The translations under genes were made by a program, and so were the position numbers. This document shows, one piece after another, positions 15,347-23,423 of a stretch of DNA of 36,942 nucleotides. Numbering within the stretch: position 1 is the first letter of the stretch; every line of letters starts with the position of its first letter. This stretch comes from an uncultured Clostridia bacterium (GTDB lineage Bacteria; Bacillota; Clostridia; Oscillospirales; Acutalibacteraceae): NCBI GenBank assembly GCA_946182865.1, contig CAMHAV010000009.1:1-36942 (forward strand), given 5' to 3'. Under the pieces are notes generated by a model, which worked only from the letters and a program-made list of their open reading frames with translations, was not told the origin of the DNA and did not search any database.

Positions 15347-15706
15347 ATGTGCAAAAACTGCGGTATTGTCAGCAGTGCCTTCCAAGCAGCGCAGGAGGAG
15401 CATTTCGCGGCGCTGCACGCCATGCTGAACACAATGGTGAAAAACGGGCAGCTCCAGCTATTGGCCGGGGACTGCCCGCTGGAGGATATGCCCGATGTGC
15501 TGCGTGAGGAAAAACATTACACGGTGTGCTTTTATCTGGAGTGTCCCGCCTGCGGGGAAGTGTTCTTCTTCGGCGGCTGCATCAGGGGCAAGCCAATTTA
15601 CAAACGCGTGGGCAATACCCGCCGGGAAACCATCGACAGCCATCTGTGGGGCCATCGTCTGTGGGGGTCGGAGGGAACGTATTATCAATCCCCGCCGGAG
15701 AATTGA
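15347..15706 (+). CDS. Uncharacterised cysteine-paired small protein
   Basis: A 119-residue protein with a perfect AGGAGG site before the ATG. It has MCKNCG at the start and CPACGEVFFFGGC in the middle, which could form a zinc knuckle pair; the C-terminal part is basic and aromatic. No family recognised. The stop codon (15704-15706) directly touches the tgt promoter, so it belongs to the transcript of the upstream genes or has its own. Confidence 0.7.
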   Translation: MCKNCGIVSSAFQAAQEEHFAALHAMLNTMVKNGQLQLLAGDCPLEDMPDVLREEKHYTVCFYLECPACGEVFFFGGCIRGKPIYKRVGNTRRETIDSHLWGHRLWGSEGTYYQSPPEN

Positions 15707-15707
15707 T

Positions 15708-15770
15708 TTGACAACCGCCCCATTCTGTGTTATAATGAAACGACAGCGCAAGTGAATAACCTTGCGCTGT
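15708..15770 (+). promoter_or_regulatory. tgt promoter with 5' leader hairpin
   Basis: TTGACA (15708-15713), 17 bp, TATAAT (15731-15736). The expected transcript begins almost at once with a 10-bp hairpin, ACAGCGCAAG (15743-15752) and its inverse (15761-15770), followed by a weak U-rich run. It may stabilise the mRNA or attenuate it; no preQ1 aptamer was recognised. Confidence 0.8.
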
Positions 15771-15797
15771 TCTTTGTCACTGCAAGGAGGAACCGAT

Positions 15798-16928
15798 TTG
15801 TACCAGCTCATCAAACAAGAGGGACGCGCGCGTCTGGGCGATTTTCACACCGTCCACGGCACGGTGCAGTTGCCCGCTTTTATGAATGTCGCCACGACCG
15901 GCGCCATCCGCGGCGCGGTCTCGGCCTATGACCTCAAAGACCTGCACTGTCAGGTGCAGCTCTGCAATACCTACCATCTCCATCTGCGACCCGGCGACGA
16001 AAACGTCCATACCCTCGGCGGACTGCACAAATTCACCCGCTGGGACGGCCCCATTCTCACCGACAGCGGCGGATTTCAGGTGTTTTCCCTCTCCCAGCTT
16101 CGCAAGATCACCGAGGAGGGCGTGCATTTCCGCTCACACATCGACGGGCATAGAATCTTCATGGGGCCTGAGGAAAGCATGCGCATCCAGTCGCACCTTG
16201 CCTCCACCATCGCGATGGCCTTTGATGAATGCGTGGAGAACCCCTCTCCCTACGACTATGTCAAAAAAAGCTCCGACCGCACCATTCGCTGGCTCAAACG
16301 CTGCAAGACGGAAATGGACAGGCTCAACACGCTGGACGACACCATCAACCGACAGCAAATGCTCTTTGGCATCAACCAGGGCGGCACCTACAAGGATATC
16401 CGCGTGGAGAATATGCGGGAAATCGCGCAGCTTGACCTCAGCGGCTACGCCATCGGCGGTCTGGCGGTGGGTGAGCCTGCCGAGGTCATGTACGACATCA
16501 TCGAAACGGTGGAAGAATTCATGCCCAAGGACAAGCCGCGTTATCTAATGGGCGTCGGCACGCCGGTCAATATCCTCGAAGCCGTTTACCGCGGGGTCGA
16601 TCTCTTCGACTGCGTCATGCCCAGCCGCAACGCCCGTCACGGACACATCTTCACGTCGCAGGGCGTGATCAACATGAACAACGCCAAGTATAAACTCGAC
16701 GAGCGTCCGCTCGACGAGCACTGCGACTGCCCCACCTGCCGCCGCTTCTCCCGCGCCTACATCCACCACCTCATCAAAAGCGGGGAAATGCTCGCCATGC
16801 GGCTGACGGTCATGCACAATCTGTATTTTTACAACACGCTCATGGAGAAAATCCGCACGGCGCTGGCCGAGGGTCGGTATGAGGAATTCTACCGCGAGCA
16901 GCGCGAAATATTGGGACAGCGCATATAA
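15798..16928 (+). CDS. tgt: tRNA-guanine transglycosylase
   Basis: TGT, 376 residues, exchanges guanine 34 of the GUN-anticodon tRNAs for preQ1, the step before QueA. The general-acid region ILTDSGGFQVFS (Asp 89), FGINQGG, the nucleophile segment LFDCVMPSRNARHGH, and the zinc site CDCPTC with a later His are present. TTG at 15798 is the start because AAGGAGG is 7 nt upstream. The sequence VATTGAIRGAVS replaces the common TQGTVKG block, as in a subgroup I recall from Ruminococcaceae. Confidence 0.95.
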   Translation: MYQLIKQEGRARLGDFHTVHGTVQLPAFMNVATTGAIRGAVSAYDLKDLHCQVQLCNTYHLHLRPGDENVHTLGGLHKFTRWDGPILTDSGGFQVFSLSQLRKITEEGVHFRSHIDGHRIFMGPEESMRIQSHLASTIAMAFDECVENPSPYDYVKKSSDRTIRWLKRCKTEMDRLNTLDDTINRQQMLFGINQGGTYKDIRVENMREIAQLDLSGYAIGGLAVGEPAEVMYDIIETVEEFMPKDKPRYLMGVGTPVNILEAVYRGVDLFDCVMPSRNARHGHIFTSQGVINMNNAKYKLDERPLDEHCDCPTCRRFSRAYIHHLIKSGEMLAMRLTVMHNLYFYNTLMEKIRTALAEGRYEEFYREQREILGQRI

Positions 16929-16974
16929 TTTACCGAATATTCATATTTCACCCCGCATTCACGAAAATTTTTTC

Positions 16975-17003
16975 TTGCACTTTCGTGGAAATCTTGCTAT
17001 AAT
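16975..17003 (+). promoter_or_regulatory. yajC promoter
   Basis: TTGCAC (16975-16980), 17 bp, TATAAT (16998-17003), 32 bp before the yajC ATG. Confidence 0.85.
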
Positions 17004-17035
17004 GAAAGAAAACTTTATTTTGGAGGAATTGCAAC

Positions 17036-17410
17036 ATGAATTTGACAGGTTTTGCGCTGCAGGGCGGCAACACCGGCAGCATGTGGACCATGATCCTTCT
17101 CTACGGTCTGATCATCGCTGTTTTCTACTTCATTCTCATTCGTCCCCAGTCCAAGCAGAAGAAAAAGGAAGAGGAAATGAGAAACAGCCTGGATGTGGGC
17201 GATACCATCGTCACCATCGGCGGCATCATCGGCAGAGTGGTCAGCATCAAGGATGAGGACATTGTCATTGAAACCGGCGCGGATCGCAACAAGATGAAGA
17301 TCAAGAAATGGGCCATCGGCAGCAACGAGACCCGCAAGACCGCTTCCAAGGCGGAGGAAAAGAAAGAAGACGGCGAAAAGAAAGGCTTCTTCAGCTTCCT
17401 CAAAAAGTAA
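17036..17410 (+). CDS. yajC: Preprotein translocase subunit YajC
   Basis: YajC, 124 residues, is the small auxiliary subunit of the Sec-YajC-SecDF complex. It has one N-terminal membrane helix (about 19-36, ending in YFILIRPQSKQKKK), followed by the conserved VGDTIVTIGGIIGRV and the strand KDEDIVIETG. The tail is a Lys/Glu-rich run ending FFSFLKK. TGGAGGA is 8 nt before the ATG. secD/F are not in the window. It opens the block yajC-TIGR04086-scfA-scfB that is common in Clostridia. Confidence 0.92.
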   Translation: MNLTGFALQGGNTGSMWTMILLYGLIIAVFYFILIRPQSKQKKKEEEMRNSLDVGDTIVTIGGIIGRVVSIKDEDIVIETGADRNKMKIKKWAIGSNETRKTASKAEEKKEDGEKKGFFSFLKK

Positions 17411-17446
17411 AATCAAAAAAGAAATTCCCGTTTCGGCGGGCATATT

Positions 17447-17511
17447 CTCCCGATCTTTTGCGTATGCATTTACCAATGCGATGCATTTTCAAAAAAGACC
17501 GGGAGGATTTT
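17447..17511 (+). promoter_or_regulatory. Hairpin that covers a ribosome site and resembles a terminator
   Basis: CTCCCGatCTTTT (17447-17459) can pair with AAAAGAccGGGAG (about 17493-17505). The 3' arm is the GGGAGG ribosome site of the next gene and is followed by TTTTTTT just before its ATG, so one structure could stop transcription or hide the site. An inner ATGCAT repeat lengthens the stem. Confidence 0.5.
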
Positions 17512-17514
17512 TTT

Positions 17515-17988
17515 ATGGCGTACGGAAAAAACAGAAAAAACGGAAGAAACAGAAGCTACACAGGCAGCATGAGAAGAAAACCTTCGGGCGGAAGCTGCTC
17601 CGGCGGCGCGGCCAGCATCGCCAAACCCACCGCCCTCGGACTGGCGGCCGCGCTGCTGGTGGCGGCCGTATTCGTCATGGTCTTCGCGCTGGTGTTCGTC
17701 ATCATGAAGTCGATCGTTGCCTCCGCCGTGATACCGCTTTCCCTGCTGGCACTGATGATCGGCTGCTTTGTGGGGGGATTTCTCAGCGCGTCGATCTCAC
17801 GGGAACGGGGACTGCTCTATGGACTGGCCATTGGCGCGATTGTCTTTCTTGGCGCGTGGATTATCGGCATTGCCATGGGCGGCGAAACATTCGGACTGCT
17901 CACGGCGGTCAAACTGGTACTGCTGCTGCTGGCGGGAGGCTGCGGCGGCTGGATCGGTTCCAACCGCGCGCATACGCGCAGAAGATAA
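17515..17988 (+). CDS. TIGR04086-like integral membrane protein
   Basis: A 157-residue protein with a basic, Ser/Gly-rich N-terminus of about 40 residues and four hydrophobic segments (about 42-65, 70-90, 98-118, 125-147). Two segments have GCFVGGF and GGCGGW glycine packing motifs. ATG at 17515 follows GGGAGG; longer upstream frames are excluded by this site. By position between yajC and the SCIFF genes it matches the TIGR04086 membrane protein family, whose function is not known. Confidence 0.8.
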   Translation: MAYGKNRKNGRNRSYTGSMRRKPSGGSCSGGAASIAKPTALGLAAALLVAAVFVMVFALVFVIMKSIVASAVIPLSLLALMIGCFVGGFLSASISRERGLLYGLAIGAIVFLGAWIIGIAMGGETFGLLTAVKLVLLLLAGGCGGWIGSNRAHTRRR

Positions 17989-18039
17989 CGCCTTATGATG
18001 ACGAATCCTTGCAAATGTGTAAATTTATGAATTTATAGG

Positions 18040-18068
18040 TTGAAATATAAAAAAAGATTTGCTATAAT
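18040..18068 (+). promoter_or_regulatory. Promoter of the SCIFF operon
   Basis: TTGAAA (18040-18045), 17 bp, TATAAT (18063-18068), 32 bp before scfA. Confidence 0.85.
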
Positions 18069-18100
18069 AGATGTATTATCAACCGATGGGAGGTAAACTC

Positions 18101-18241
18101 ATGGAAAAGCACATCAAGACCCTCAACAAGGCGAATCTGAAAGAAACCGCTGTCAAGGGCGGCTGCGGCGAATGCCAGGCCTCCTGCCAGTCCGCCTGCA
18201 AGACTTCCTGCACCGTTGCCAATCAGAAGTGCGAGAAGTAA
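18101..18241 (+). CDS. scfA: SCIFF peptide precursor (six cysteines in forty-five residues)
   Basis: A 46-residue peptide, starting MEKHIKTLNKANLKETAVKG, with cysteines at 22, 25, 29, 33, 37 and 44 in the second half. That is the SCIFF pattern: a leader of about 20 residues followed by a GGCGxCQ core. In the family the radical SAM enzyme links Cys sulfur to the alpha carbon of a core Thr; here Thr 35 and Thr 38 are the Thr in the core. GGGAGG is 8 nt before the ATG. The mature product's role is not known although it is nearly universal in Clostridia. Confidence 0.96.
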   Translation: MEKHIKTLNKANLKETAVKGGCGECQASCQSACKTSCTVANQKCEK

Positions 18242-18261
18242 TCTCCGGGCAGAGTGATCTT

Positions 18262-18292
18262 GGGGAAATCGGCATTATGCTCCGATTTTCCG
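18262..18292 (+). terminator. First hairpin between scfA and scfB
   Basis: GGAAATCGG (18264-18272) pairs with CCGATTTTCC (18282-18291), with no strong U-run behind it. It may protect the scfA 3' end. Confidence 0.55.
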
Positions 18293-18305
18293 CCCGAAAA
18301 AATAA

Positions 18306-18367
18306 GGACTGTAATGGTGAGAGAGCCTCCGCCCGGAAGCCTTCTCATTGCAGTCCATTATTTTTGC
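18306..18367 (+). terminator. Second hairpin, partial terminator before scfB
   Basis: GGACTGtAATGgTGAGA (from 18306) pairs with TCTCATTGCAGTCC (ending 18356), followed by ATTATTTTT. It would let much more precursor than maturase mRNA be made. Confidence 0.7.
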
Positions 18368-18389
18368 CCGACGAAAGGATTTTTAAAGT

Positions 18390-19745
18390 ATGATACATAA
18401 ATACAGCCTTAACGGCTACAACATTCTATTGGACGTTTACAGCGGCGCGGTGCATGTGGTGGATGACCTCACCTATCGCTTGGTGGACTTCACCTCCGAG
18501 GATATGACGAAAGAAACACCCGCGGCGGCATACGAGGCGCTGAGCGATTACGGCGAGGAAGAAATCGACGAATCCTATGCCGAGCTTTACGAGGCCTTTG
18601 AAAGAGGACAGCTCCACGCGCCCGACGATTATGAGCAGTTTGCCAATATGATGATAAATGCCTCCGTCAAATCCATGTGCCTCAACATCAGCCACGACTG
18701 CAACCTCGCCTGTGAATACTGCTTCGCCAGTAAAGGCGGCTTCGGCGGCGAGCGCTGCCTGATGAGCGAAGAAGTCGCCAAAAAGGCCATCGACTTCCTC
18801 ATCGAAAAATCTGTCGGCCGACGCAATCTGGAAGTGGACTTCTTCGGCGGCGAACCGCTGATGAATTTTGACGTGGTCAAAAAAACGGTGGAATACGCCC
18901 GCGCCAAAGAACAGGAATACGGCAAGAATTTCCGCTTCACCATCACTACCAACGGCCTGCTGCTTGACGATGACAAGATCGACTTCATCAACAAGGAAAT
19001 GCACAACTGCGTCCTCTCCATCGACGGCCGCAAGGAGGTCAACGACCGCATGCGTCCCAACTGGGGCGGCAAAGGCTGTCACGATCTCATTCTCCCTAAA
19101 TTCCAAAAGCTGGTCGCGCAGCGCGGTGACAAGGATTACTACGCCCGCGCCACCTACACCCGCTACAACCTCGATTTCATGCAGGACATCCTCTATCTTT
19201 ATGAACAAGGCTTTGACCAGCTTTCGGAGGAACCCGTCGTTTCCGACCCGAAGCTGGATTTCTCCATTCAGGAGGAAGACCTGCCCCGCATTTTTGAGGA
19301 ATATGAGGCGCTCGCCAAAAAGCTGATCGAAATGAAAAAAGCCGGCGAAAAAATCAACTTCTTCCACTTCATGATCGACCTCAACCAAGGCCCCTGCGCC
19401 ATCCGCCGTCTGAGAGGGTGCAGCTGCGGCAACGAATACGTCGCCGTCACCCCGCATGGGGATATCTTCCCCTGTCACCAGTTCGTCGGCAACGACGACT
19501 GGAAAATGGGCAACGTGCTCGACGGCACTTTCAATGTGGACATCAAAAAGCAGTTTGCCAAAACCACCATCTACAACAAGGAAAAATGCCGCGACTGCTG
19601 GGCAAGATTCTATTGCAGCGGCGGCTGCAACGCGGCGAATTTTGAGAAAAACGGCGATATTCTCAAACCCTATCCCCTCTATTGCGAGATGGAAAAGAAG
19701 CGCCTCGAATGCGCCATCATGATGCAGGCGGCGCTGGCCGACTGA
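18390..19745 (+). CDS. scfB: SCIFF radical SAM maturase
   Basis: A 451-residue SPASM radical SAM enzyme that forms thioether bonds in SCIFF. The N-terminal 90 residues (MIHKYSLNGYNILLDVYSGA) form the family's peptide-binding part. The radical SAM motif is HDCNLACEYC, then FFGGEPL and the LSIDGRKEVND segment. The SPASM cysteines are in CSCGNEYVAVTPHGDIFPCHQF, CRDCWARFYCSGGC and the final LYCEME. It is placed directly behind the precursor gene, as in all SCIFF loci. GAAAGGA lies about 11 nt upstream of the ATG, a weak position that fits low enzyme production. Confidence 0.95.
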   Translation: MIHKYSLNGYNILLDVYSGAVHVVDDLTYRLVDFTSEDMTKETPAAAYEALSDYGEEEIDESYAELYEAFERGQLHAPDDYEQFANMMINASVKSMCLNISHDCNLACEYCFASKGGFGGERCLMSEEVAKKAIDFLIEKSVGRRNLEVDFFGGEPLMNFDVVKKTVEYARAKEQEYGKNFRFTITTNGLLLDDDKIDFINKEMHNCVLSIDGRKEVNDRMRPNWGGKGCHDLILPKFQKLVAQRGDKDYYARATYTRYNLDFMQDILYLYEQGFDQLSEEPVVSDPKLDFSIQEEDLPRIFEEYEALAKKLIEMKKAGEKINFFHFMIDLNQGPCAIRRLRGCSCGNEYVAVTPHGDIFPCHQFVGNDDWKMGNVLDGTFNVDIKKQFAKTTIYNKEKCRDCWARFYCSGGCNAANFEKNGDILKPYPLYCEMEKKRLECAIMMQAALAD

Positions 19746-19773
19746 CCGGACGCCAACCGAACGATTGAAAGCA

Positions 19774-20352
19774 ATGGACGAACTGAAAATTGCGGAAGCC
19801 TCTCTCTCTTACGCGGCTTCCTACACCGAAACCTTTGACGCGGTCGCGCGGGAGGGCAAGTTTCTCTCCATTTCGAGCGGCTATCCTCTGGCCGATATGC
19901 GGCAGTTTATCAAGGGCTGCCGCGACTGCGGCTTTCCCCAATTCTTTCTGATCGACCGCCAAGGCAGGGCGGTGGGCTGGTGCGACATCGTACGGCGAAA
20001 GAACTGCCCCGACGACGTGGGATTCCTTGGCGTCGGCATTCTCAAGGAATATCGCGGTCAAGGCTGGGGCAGCAAGCTTATGGCGACGACCATCGCCCAC
20101 GCGCAAAAACGCGGCTTTCGGGAGATCCGGCTGGAAGTGCGCGCTTCTAACTACAACGCCATCCGCACCTATCGCCGCCTCGGCTTCGTCAAGATCGCTT
20201 ATGTCAAAAACGGCGTAACAACCGACGGCGTATCCGAGGATGTATGGACGATGCGCTTTGGTTCGCGGGAACTGCGTCACGACTTTTTTGAACAGGGCGC
20301 GTTTTTTGGCAGGTTTCCGGCCATCAAATACAAATTTACTCCCTCATCCTGA
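19774..20352 (+). CDS. GNAT family N-acetyltransferase
   Basis: A 192-residue acetyltransferase. The acetyl-CoA motif A is EYRGQGWGSKLMATTIAHA, and motif B is LEVRASNYNAIRTYRRLGF. The N-terminal third (SISSGYPLADMRQFIKG) is the variable substrate part, so the substrate is not known. ATG at 19774 is preferred to the TTG three codons earlier, but neither has a good ribosome site; translational coupling to scfB (28 nt upstream) is possible. Confidence 0.87.
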   Translation: MDELKIAEASLSYAASYTETFDAVAREGKFLSISSGYPLADMRQFIKGCRDCGFPQFFLIDRQGRAVGWCDIVRRKNCPDDVGFLGVGILKEYRGQGWGSKLMATTIAHAQKRGFREIRLEVRASNYNAIRTYRRLGFVKIAYVKNGVTTDGVSEDVWTMRFGSRELRHDFFEQGAFFGRFPAIKYKFTPSS

Positions 20353-20366
20353 CAGGAGTGCGGTAG

Positions 20367-21101
20367 ATGAAAGATACGGTTTTAATCACAGGCGCGTCGC
20401 GAGGCATCGGGCTGGCAACCGCGCGGTTGTTTGCGACAAAAGGACACCCTGTCGTGGTCAATTACAACAAAAGCCGTGAAAGCGCCTTTGCGGCGGCTCG
20501 CGCCATCAACGCGGCGGGCGGCATGGCCATGGCAATACAGGCGGACGTCTCCGACCGCGCGCAGGTGGAAGCCATGTTCGCGGAAATCGAAAGCCAGCTC
20601 GGCGGTGTGGACATTCTCGTCAACAACGCGGCGGTGGCACGGCAAAGCCTCTTCACAGACATTTCTCCTGAAGAATGGCGCAACACCTTCGCGGTCAATG
20701 TGGACGGCATGTTCCACTGCTCACAGCTTGCGCTGCCACACATGCTGCGCCTGCATAAGGGCTGCATCGTCAACCTTTCCTCCATGTGGGGACAGGTCGG
20801 CGCTTCCTGCGAGGTACTGTATTCCGCGACAAAAGCGGCGGTCATCGGTTTGACCAAAGCGCTTGCGCAGGAGGTCGGCCCCGGCGGCGTGCGGGTCAAC
20901 TGTGTCGCACCCGGCGTGATCGACACCGAAATGAACGCTCATCTGAGCGCCGAGGATATGGACACACTAAAAAACAACACACCGCTCATGCGGCTGGGAA
21001 CGCCTGAGGACATTGCCAACGCGATTTGTTTTCTCGCGTCGGACAGCGCCTCGTTTATCACGGGACAAGTCCTCTCCCCCAACGGCGGCTATGTCATCTG
21101 A
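20367..21101 (+). CDS. SDR family oxidoreductase, FabG-like
   Basis: A 244-residue classical short-chain dehydrogenase. TGASRGIG (8-15) binds the nucleotide, NNAAVA near 86 is the structural motif, Ser 138/139 with Tyr 152 and Lys 156 (YSATK) is the catalytic set, and APGVIDTEM follows. Length and motifs are those of 3-oxoacyl-ACP reductase FabG, but with no fatty acid genes nearby another substrate is possible. AGGAGTG is 7 nt before the ATG, 14 nt behind the GNAT gene. Confidence 0.88.
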   Translation: MKDTVLITGASRGIGLATARLFATKGHPVVVNYNKSRESAFAAARAINAAGGMAMAIQADVSDRAQVEAMFAEIESQLGGVDILVNNAAVARQSLFTDISPEEWRNTFAVNVDGMFHCSQLALPHMLRLHKGCIVNLSSMWGQVGASCEVLYSATKAAVIGLTKALAQEVGPGGVRVNCVAPGVIDTEMNAHLSAEDMDTLKNNTPLMRLGTPEDIANAICFLASDSASFITGQVLSPNGGYVI

Positions 21102-21119
21102 CGAACAGGAGTGATTATT

Positions 21120-22109
21120 TTGAATAAAAAACTGCCGGTGATTATGGCTTGTCTGGCGATGGTGTTCACTTGTTTGGCAGTCTACGTAGGAATCAACGGT
21201 ACGGGAAAGCAACCGAAAGCCGTTTCCGGCGTAGCTGCCAAAACGGTTTCCGCCTCCGACGCAGCCAGGCGAATGGAAACCTTGTGCTGTGGCACAGTTT
21301 CCGACTCGGAAATCACCTTTGAAAGATCCGCCTTTCACATGGAATTTGTACCGCAAGAACCGGAATATGTCGAACGCTTTCGCCATTATGAAGGAGTCAC
21401 GGCAGATTTTATCCCCGTTCTCATGTATCATTTTTTCTATGACGAAAGGATTGAGGAACCCACCAAAGGCAATAACAGTCACTCAATTCAATCTGTAGAA
21501 AATCAGCTTCAATGGCTTTGGGAAAACGGCTATGTCACCCTGACGATGGACGAGCTGTATGAATGGATGAACAACGGCATAGAAGTTCCCGCCAAATGTG
21601 TAGTGCTCACATCAGACGACGGACAGGACAACTTTTTTGATCTGCTCCAACCGCTGCTTCACAAATACGGCTTCGTTGCTACATCCTTCGTTATTACCAG
21701 CTACCGCCAGAACATCCCCTACAAGCTGACGTTGCCCAATATCGAGATGCATTCCCACACTCACAACATGCACCGCGGCAGTGCGCCGGAAGTTGGATTT
21801 CCCGGTATATGGGGCATTATGCAGGCTGTATCTGTGGAAGAAGGCGTGGCCGACCTGAACACTTCTAAAGAAATTCTCGACGGCTCACAGTATTTTGCCT
21901 ATCCTTTCGGTAATTTCGGGGGCAACTCCAAAGAAATCCTTGCGCAGGCGGGTTTCCGCATGGCTTTTACCACACAATACGGACCGGTCAGACGAGGCTA
22001 TGATCTGTATGAATTGCCGCGTATGCGTGTCAGCGGTTCCTTAGGGATTAACGGTCTGAAGGTATTGCTGAATTACAAAACGGTGATAAAGAAATACGAA
22101 GCAGAATAA
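21120..22109 (+). CDS. Exported polysaccharide deacetylase family protein
   Basis: A 329-residue NodB-type deacetylase with an N-terminal signal anchor (KKLPVIMACLAMVFTCLAVYVG). The metal site is VLTSDDGQDN (Asp of the TFDDG motif, here TSDDG) and MHSHTHNMH; YFAYPFGNF and FRMAFTTQYGPVRRG complete the fold. Family members remove acetyl groups from cell-wall glycans or N-acetylglucosamine polymers. The TTG at 21120 is chosen because AGGAGTG is 6 nt upstream; the GTG at 21111 falls in that site. Fourth gene of the run behind scfB, closed by a strong terminator. Confidence 0.87.
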   Translation: MNKKLPVIMACLAMVFTCLAVYVGINGTGKQPKAVSGVAAKTVSASDAARRMETLCCGTVSDSEITFERSAFHMEFVPQEPEYVERFRHYEGVTADFIPVLMYHFFYDERIEEPTKGNNSHSIQSVENQLQWLWENGYVTLTMDELYEWMNNGIEVPAKCVVLTSDDGQDNFFDLLQPLLHKYGFVATSFVITSYRQNIPYKLTLPNIEMHSHTHNMHRGSAPEVGFPGIWGIMQAVSVEEGVADLNTSKEILDGSQYFAYPFGNFGGNSKEILAQAGFRMAFTTQYGPVRRGYDLYELPRMRVSGSLGINGLKVLLNYKTVIKKYEAE

Positions 22110-22111
22110 AA

Positions 22112-22162
22112 ATATGCGGGTCATCGGCTTCCAACAAGAGTCGATGACCCGCATTTGATTTT
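22112..22162. terminator. Bidirectional terminator
   Basis: ATGCGGGTCATCG (22114-22126) and its exact inverse (22142-22154). T-rich flank TTGATTTT on the plus side and ATTTTTATT on the minus side; it separates convergent genes. Confidence 0.88.
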
Positions 22163-22167
22163 GCTAA

Positions 22168-22713
22168 TCAGAAACGAAACAGCTTGTGCAGCAGCACTCG
22201 CAGCTTCACATCGTAAACCGTATAAAATTGCAGCAGCGCCCTGTCATACAAAGCAAAGCAGACATTGGCCGCCGCGAAAAAGCCCACAACGATAAGCCAT
22301 GACAGCTTGTCGCCGTCAAACATCGGGATGCTGAAAATCACCTGCGCCAGCCACACCGCCAACACCGAACAACCGTTGAAAATCACAGCTTTTACCGCCA
22401 CGCGCAGCGGTTTAATGTCGATGCGGTTGACAAACGGCTGCAACATCGGATAATGTCCGAACAGCAACAGATAAAACAGTGCCAGTTCCTTGTCGGGAAT
22501 GAGTATCATCCCCAGCAGCGACACGGCGGCGAACATCGTCAGCGCCGTTTTACTGCCGTACTCTTTTACCGGAACAATTAACAAGCCGCCCGCGATCATA
22601 GGCGCGGCATAAGTCAGCACGCCGAAAAATCCCGCCAGCAGCATCCAGACAACGCTCAGCGCCGTCAGTATGCCGCAAAGAGCGATCTTGAAAGAAATCT
22701 TCCCGTCTTTCAT
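22168..22713 (-). CDS. Uncharacterised integral membrane protein
   Basis: A 181-residue protein with about five or six hydrophobic segments, for example IALCGILTALSVVWMLLAGFF, TFAAVSLLGMI-like and WLIVVGFFAAANVCFALY. It has a basic C-terminus (KLRVLLHKLFRF). The layout recalls S components of ECF transporters or small Clostridia membrane proteins, but no motif decides it. GGGAGAAGG upstream of the ATG. Last gene of the minus-strand operon with the DnaJ-like and DUF5685 genes. Confidence 0.75.
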   Translation of the reverse strand: MKDGKISFKIALCGILTALSVVWMLLAGFFGVLTYAAPMIAGGLLIVPVKEYGSKTALTMFAAVSLLGMILIPDKELALFYLLLFGHYPMLQPFVNRIDIKPLRVAVKAVIFNGCSVLAVWLAQVIFSIPMFDGDKLSWLIVVGFFAAANVCFALYDRALLQFYTVYDVKLRVLLHKLFRF

Positions 22714-22760
22714 TTTAGCGCCTTCTCCCTGTCATTTTCGGACGTTCCACGCGGCAGCTA

Positions 22761-23423
22761 TCAGCAGCAGGTAATCAGGTCGCCGCCAAAACACTCGCAG
22801 CAGGAATCAGCACAGAGCAGACCCACGCAGGTGGAGCAGGGACCGCAGCCGCTGCTGCAGGAAGAACCGCTCTGGCGGGGCTGGTAGCTGTAACCGCTCG
22901 TCTTGCCGCTGCGCTGCTGCGATACCTGCGTGTAGGCAGCGCGGTACTCGGTGTTGTTGGGCGCGTTGTTGACGGCCGTTTCAAAATAGGCATACGCCTG
23001 ATCGATCCAGCCGCGGCGATAAAGCACCGTACCTTTGAGGAAGTACCATTCGGCATTTCTGCGGGCAACGGGCACGCCGTCAAGCACCATTTCCGCGTCG
23101 GTAACGCGTCCGGCGCTGATGAGGTTGCGCACATCGGCAAAATCCGTGTGCTGCGTGCCGGAATAGGTACCGTAGGTATTGCCGTAGTTTCCCTGTGAAG
23201 ATGACGACGTACCTCTCGCAGAGGTACCGTTTTTGCGGGCGTTCATAATCGCGTCATATGCCTCGTTGACCTCCGCCATTTTTTCGGCGGCCAACTCCGC
23301 CACATCGGGAGCATTGGCATAATTATCGGGGTGATATTTCTTGGCAAGATTGCGGTAAGCCGTTTTTACCTCTTCATCGGAGGCATTCTGAGAAACTCCC
23401 AGCACCACATAAGGATCATTCAT
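22761..23423 (-). CDS. J-domain protein with cysteine-rich tail
   Basis: A 220-residue protein. Residues 2-62 form a J domain with the key HPD (31-33) in KKYHPDNYAN, so it should stimulate a DnaK-type ATPase. Residues about 95-165 look like TPR-type helices (AEWYFLKGTVLYRRGWIDQAYAYFETAV). The tail has ten cysteines: SSCSSGCGPCSTCVGLLC, DSCCEC and a final TCC, likely metal-binding or palmitoyl-like membrane-facing, which is uncertain. It overlaps the DUF5685 gene by 8 nt, so the two are translated together. Confidence 0.87.
   Translation of the reverse strand: MNDPYVVLGVSQNASDEEVKTAYRNLAKKYHPDNYANAPDVAELAAEKMAEVNEAYDAIMNARKNGTSARGTSSSSQGNYGNTYGTYSGTQHTDFADVRNLISAGRVTDAEMVLDGVPVARRNAEWYFLKGTVLYRRGWIDQAYAYFETAVNNAPNNTEYRAAYTQVSQQRSGKTSGYSYQPRQSGSSCSSGCGPCSTCVGLLCADSCCECFGGDLITCC

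Noticed and set aside
15723..15797. preQ1 riboswitch before tgt
   Set aside because: The leader has a simple 10-bp hairpin and no recognisable preQ1 aptamer, despite the pathway being suitable.
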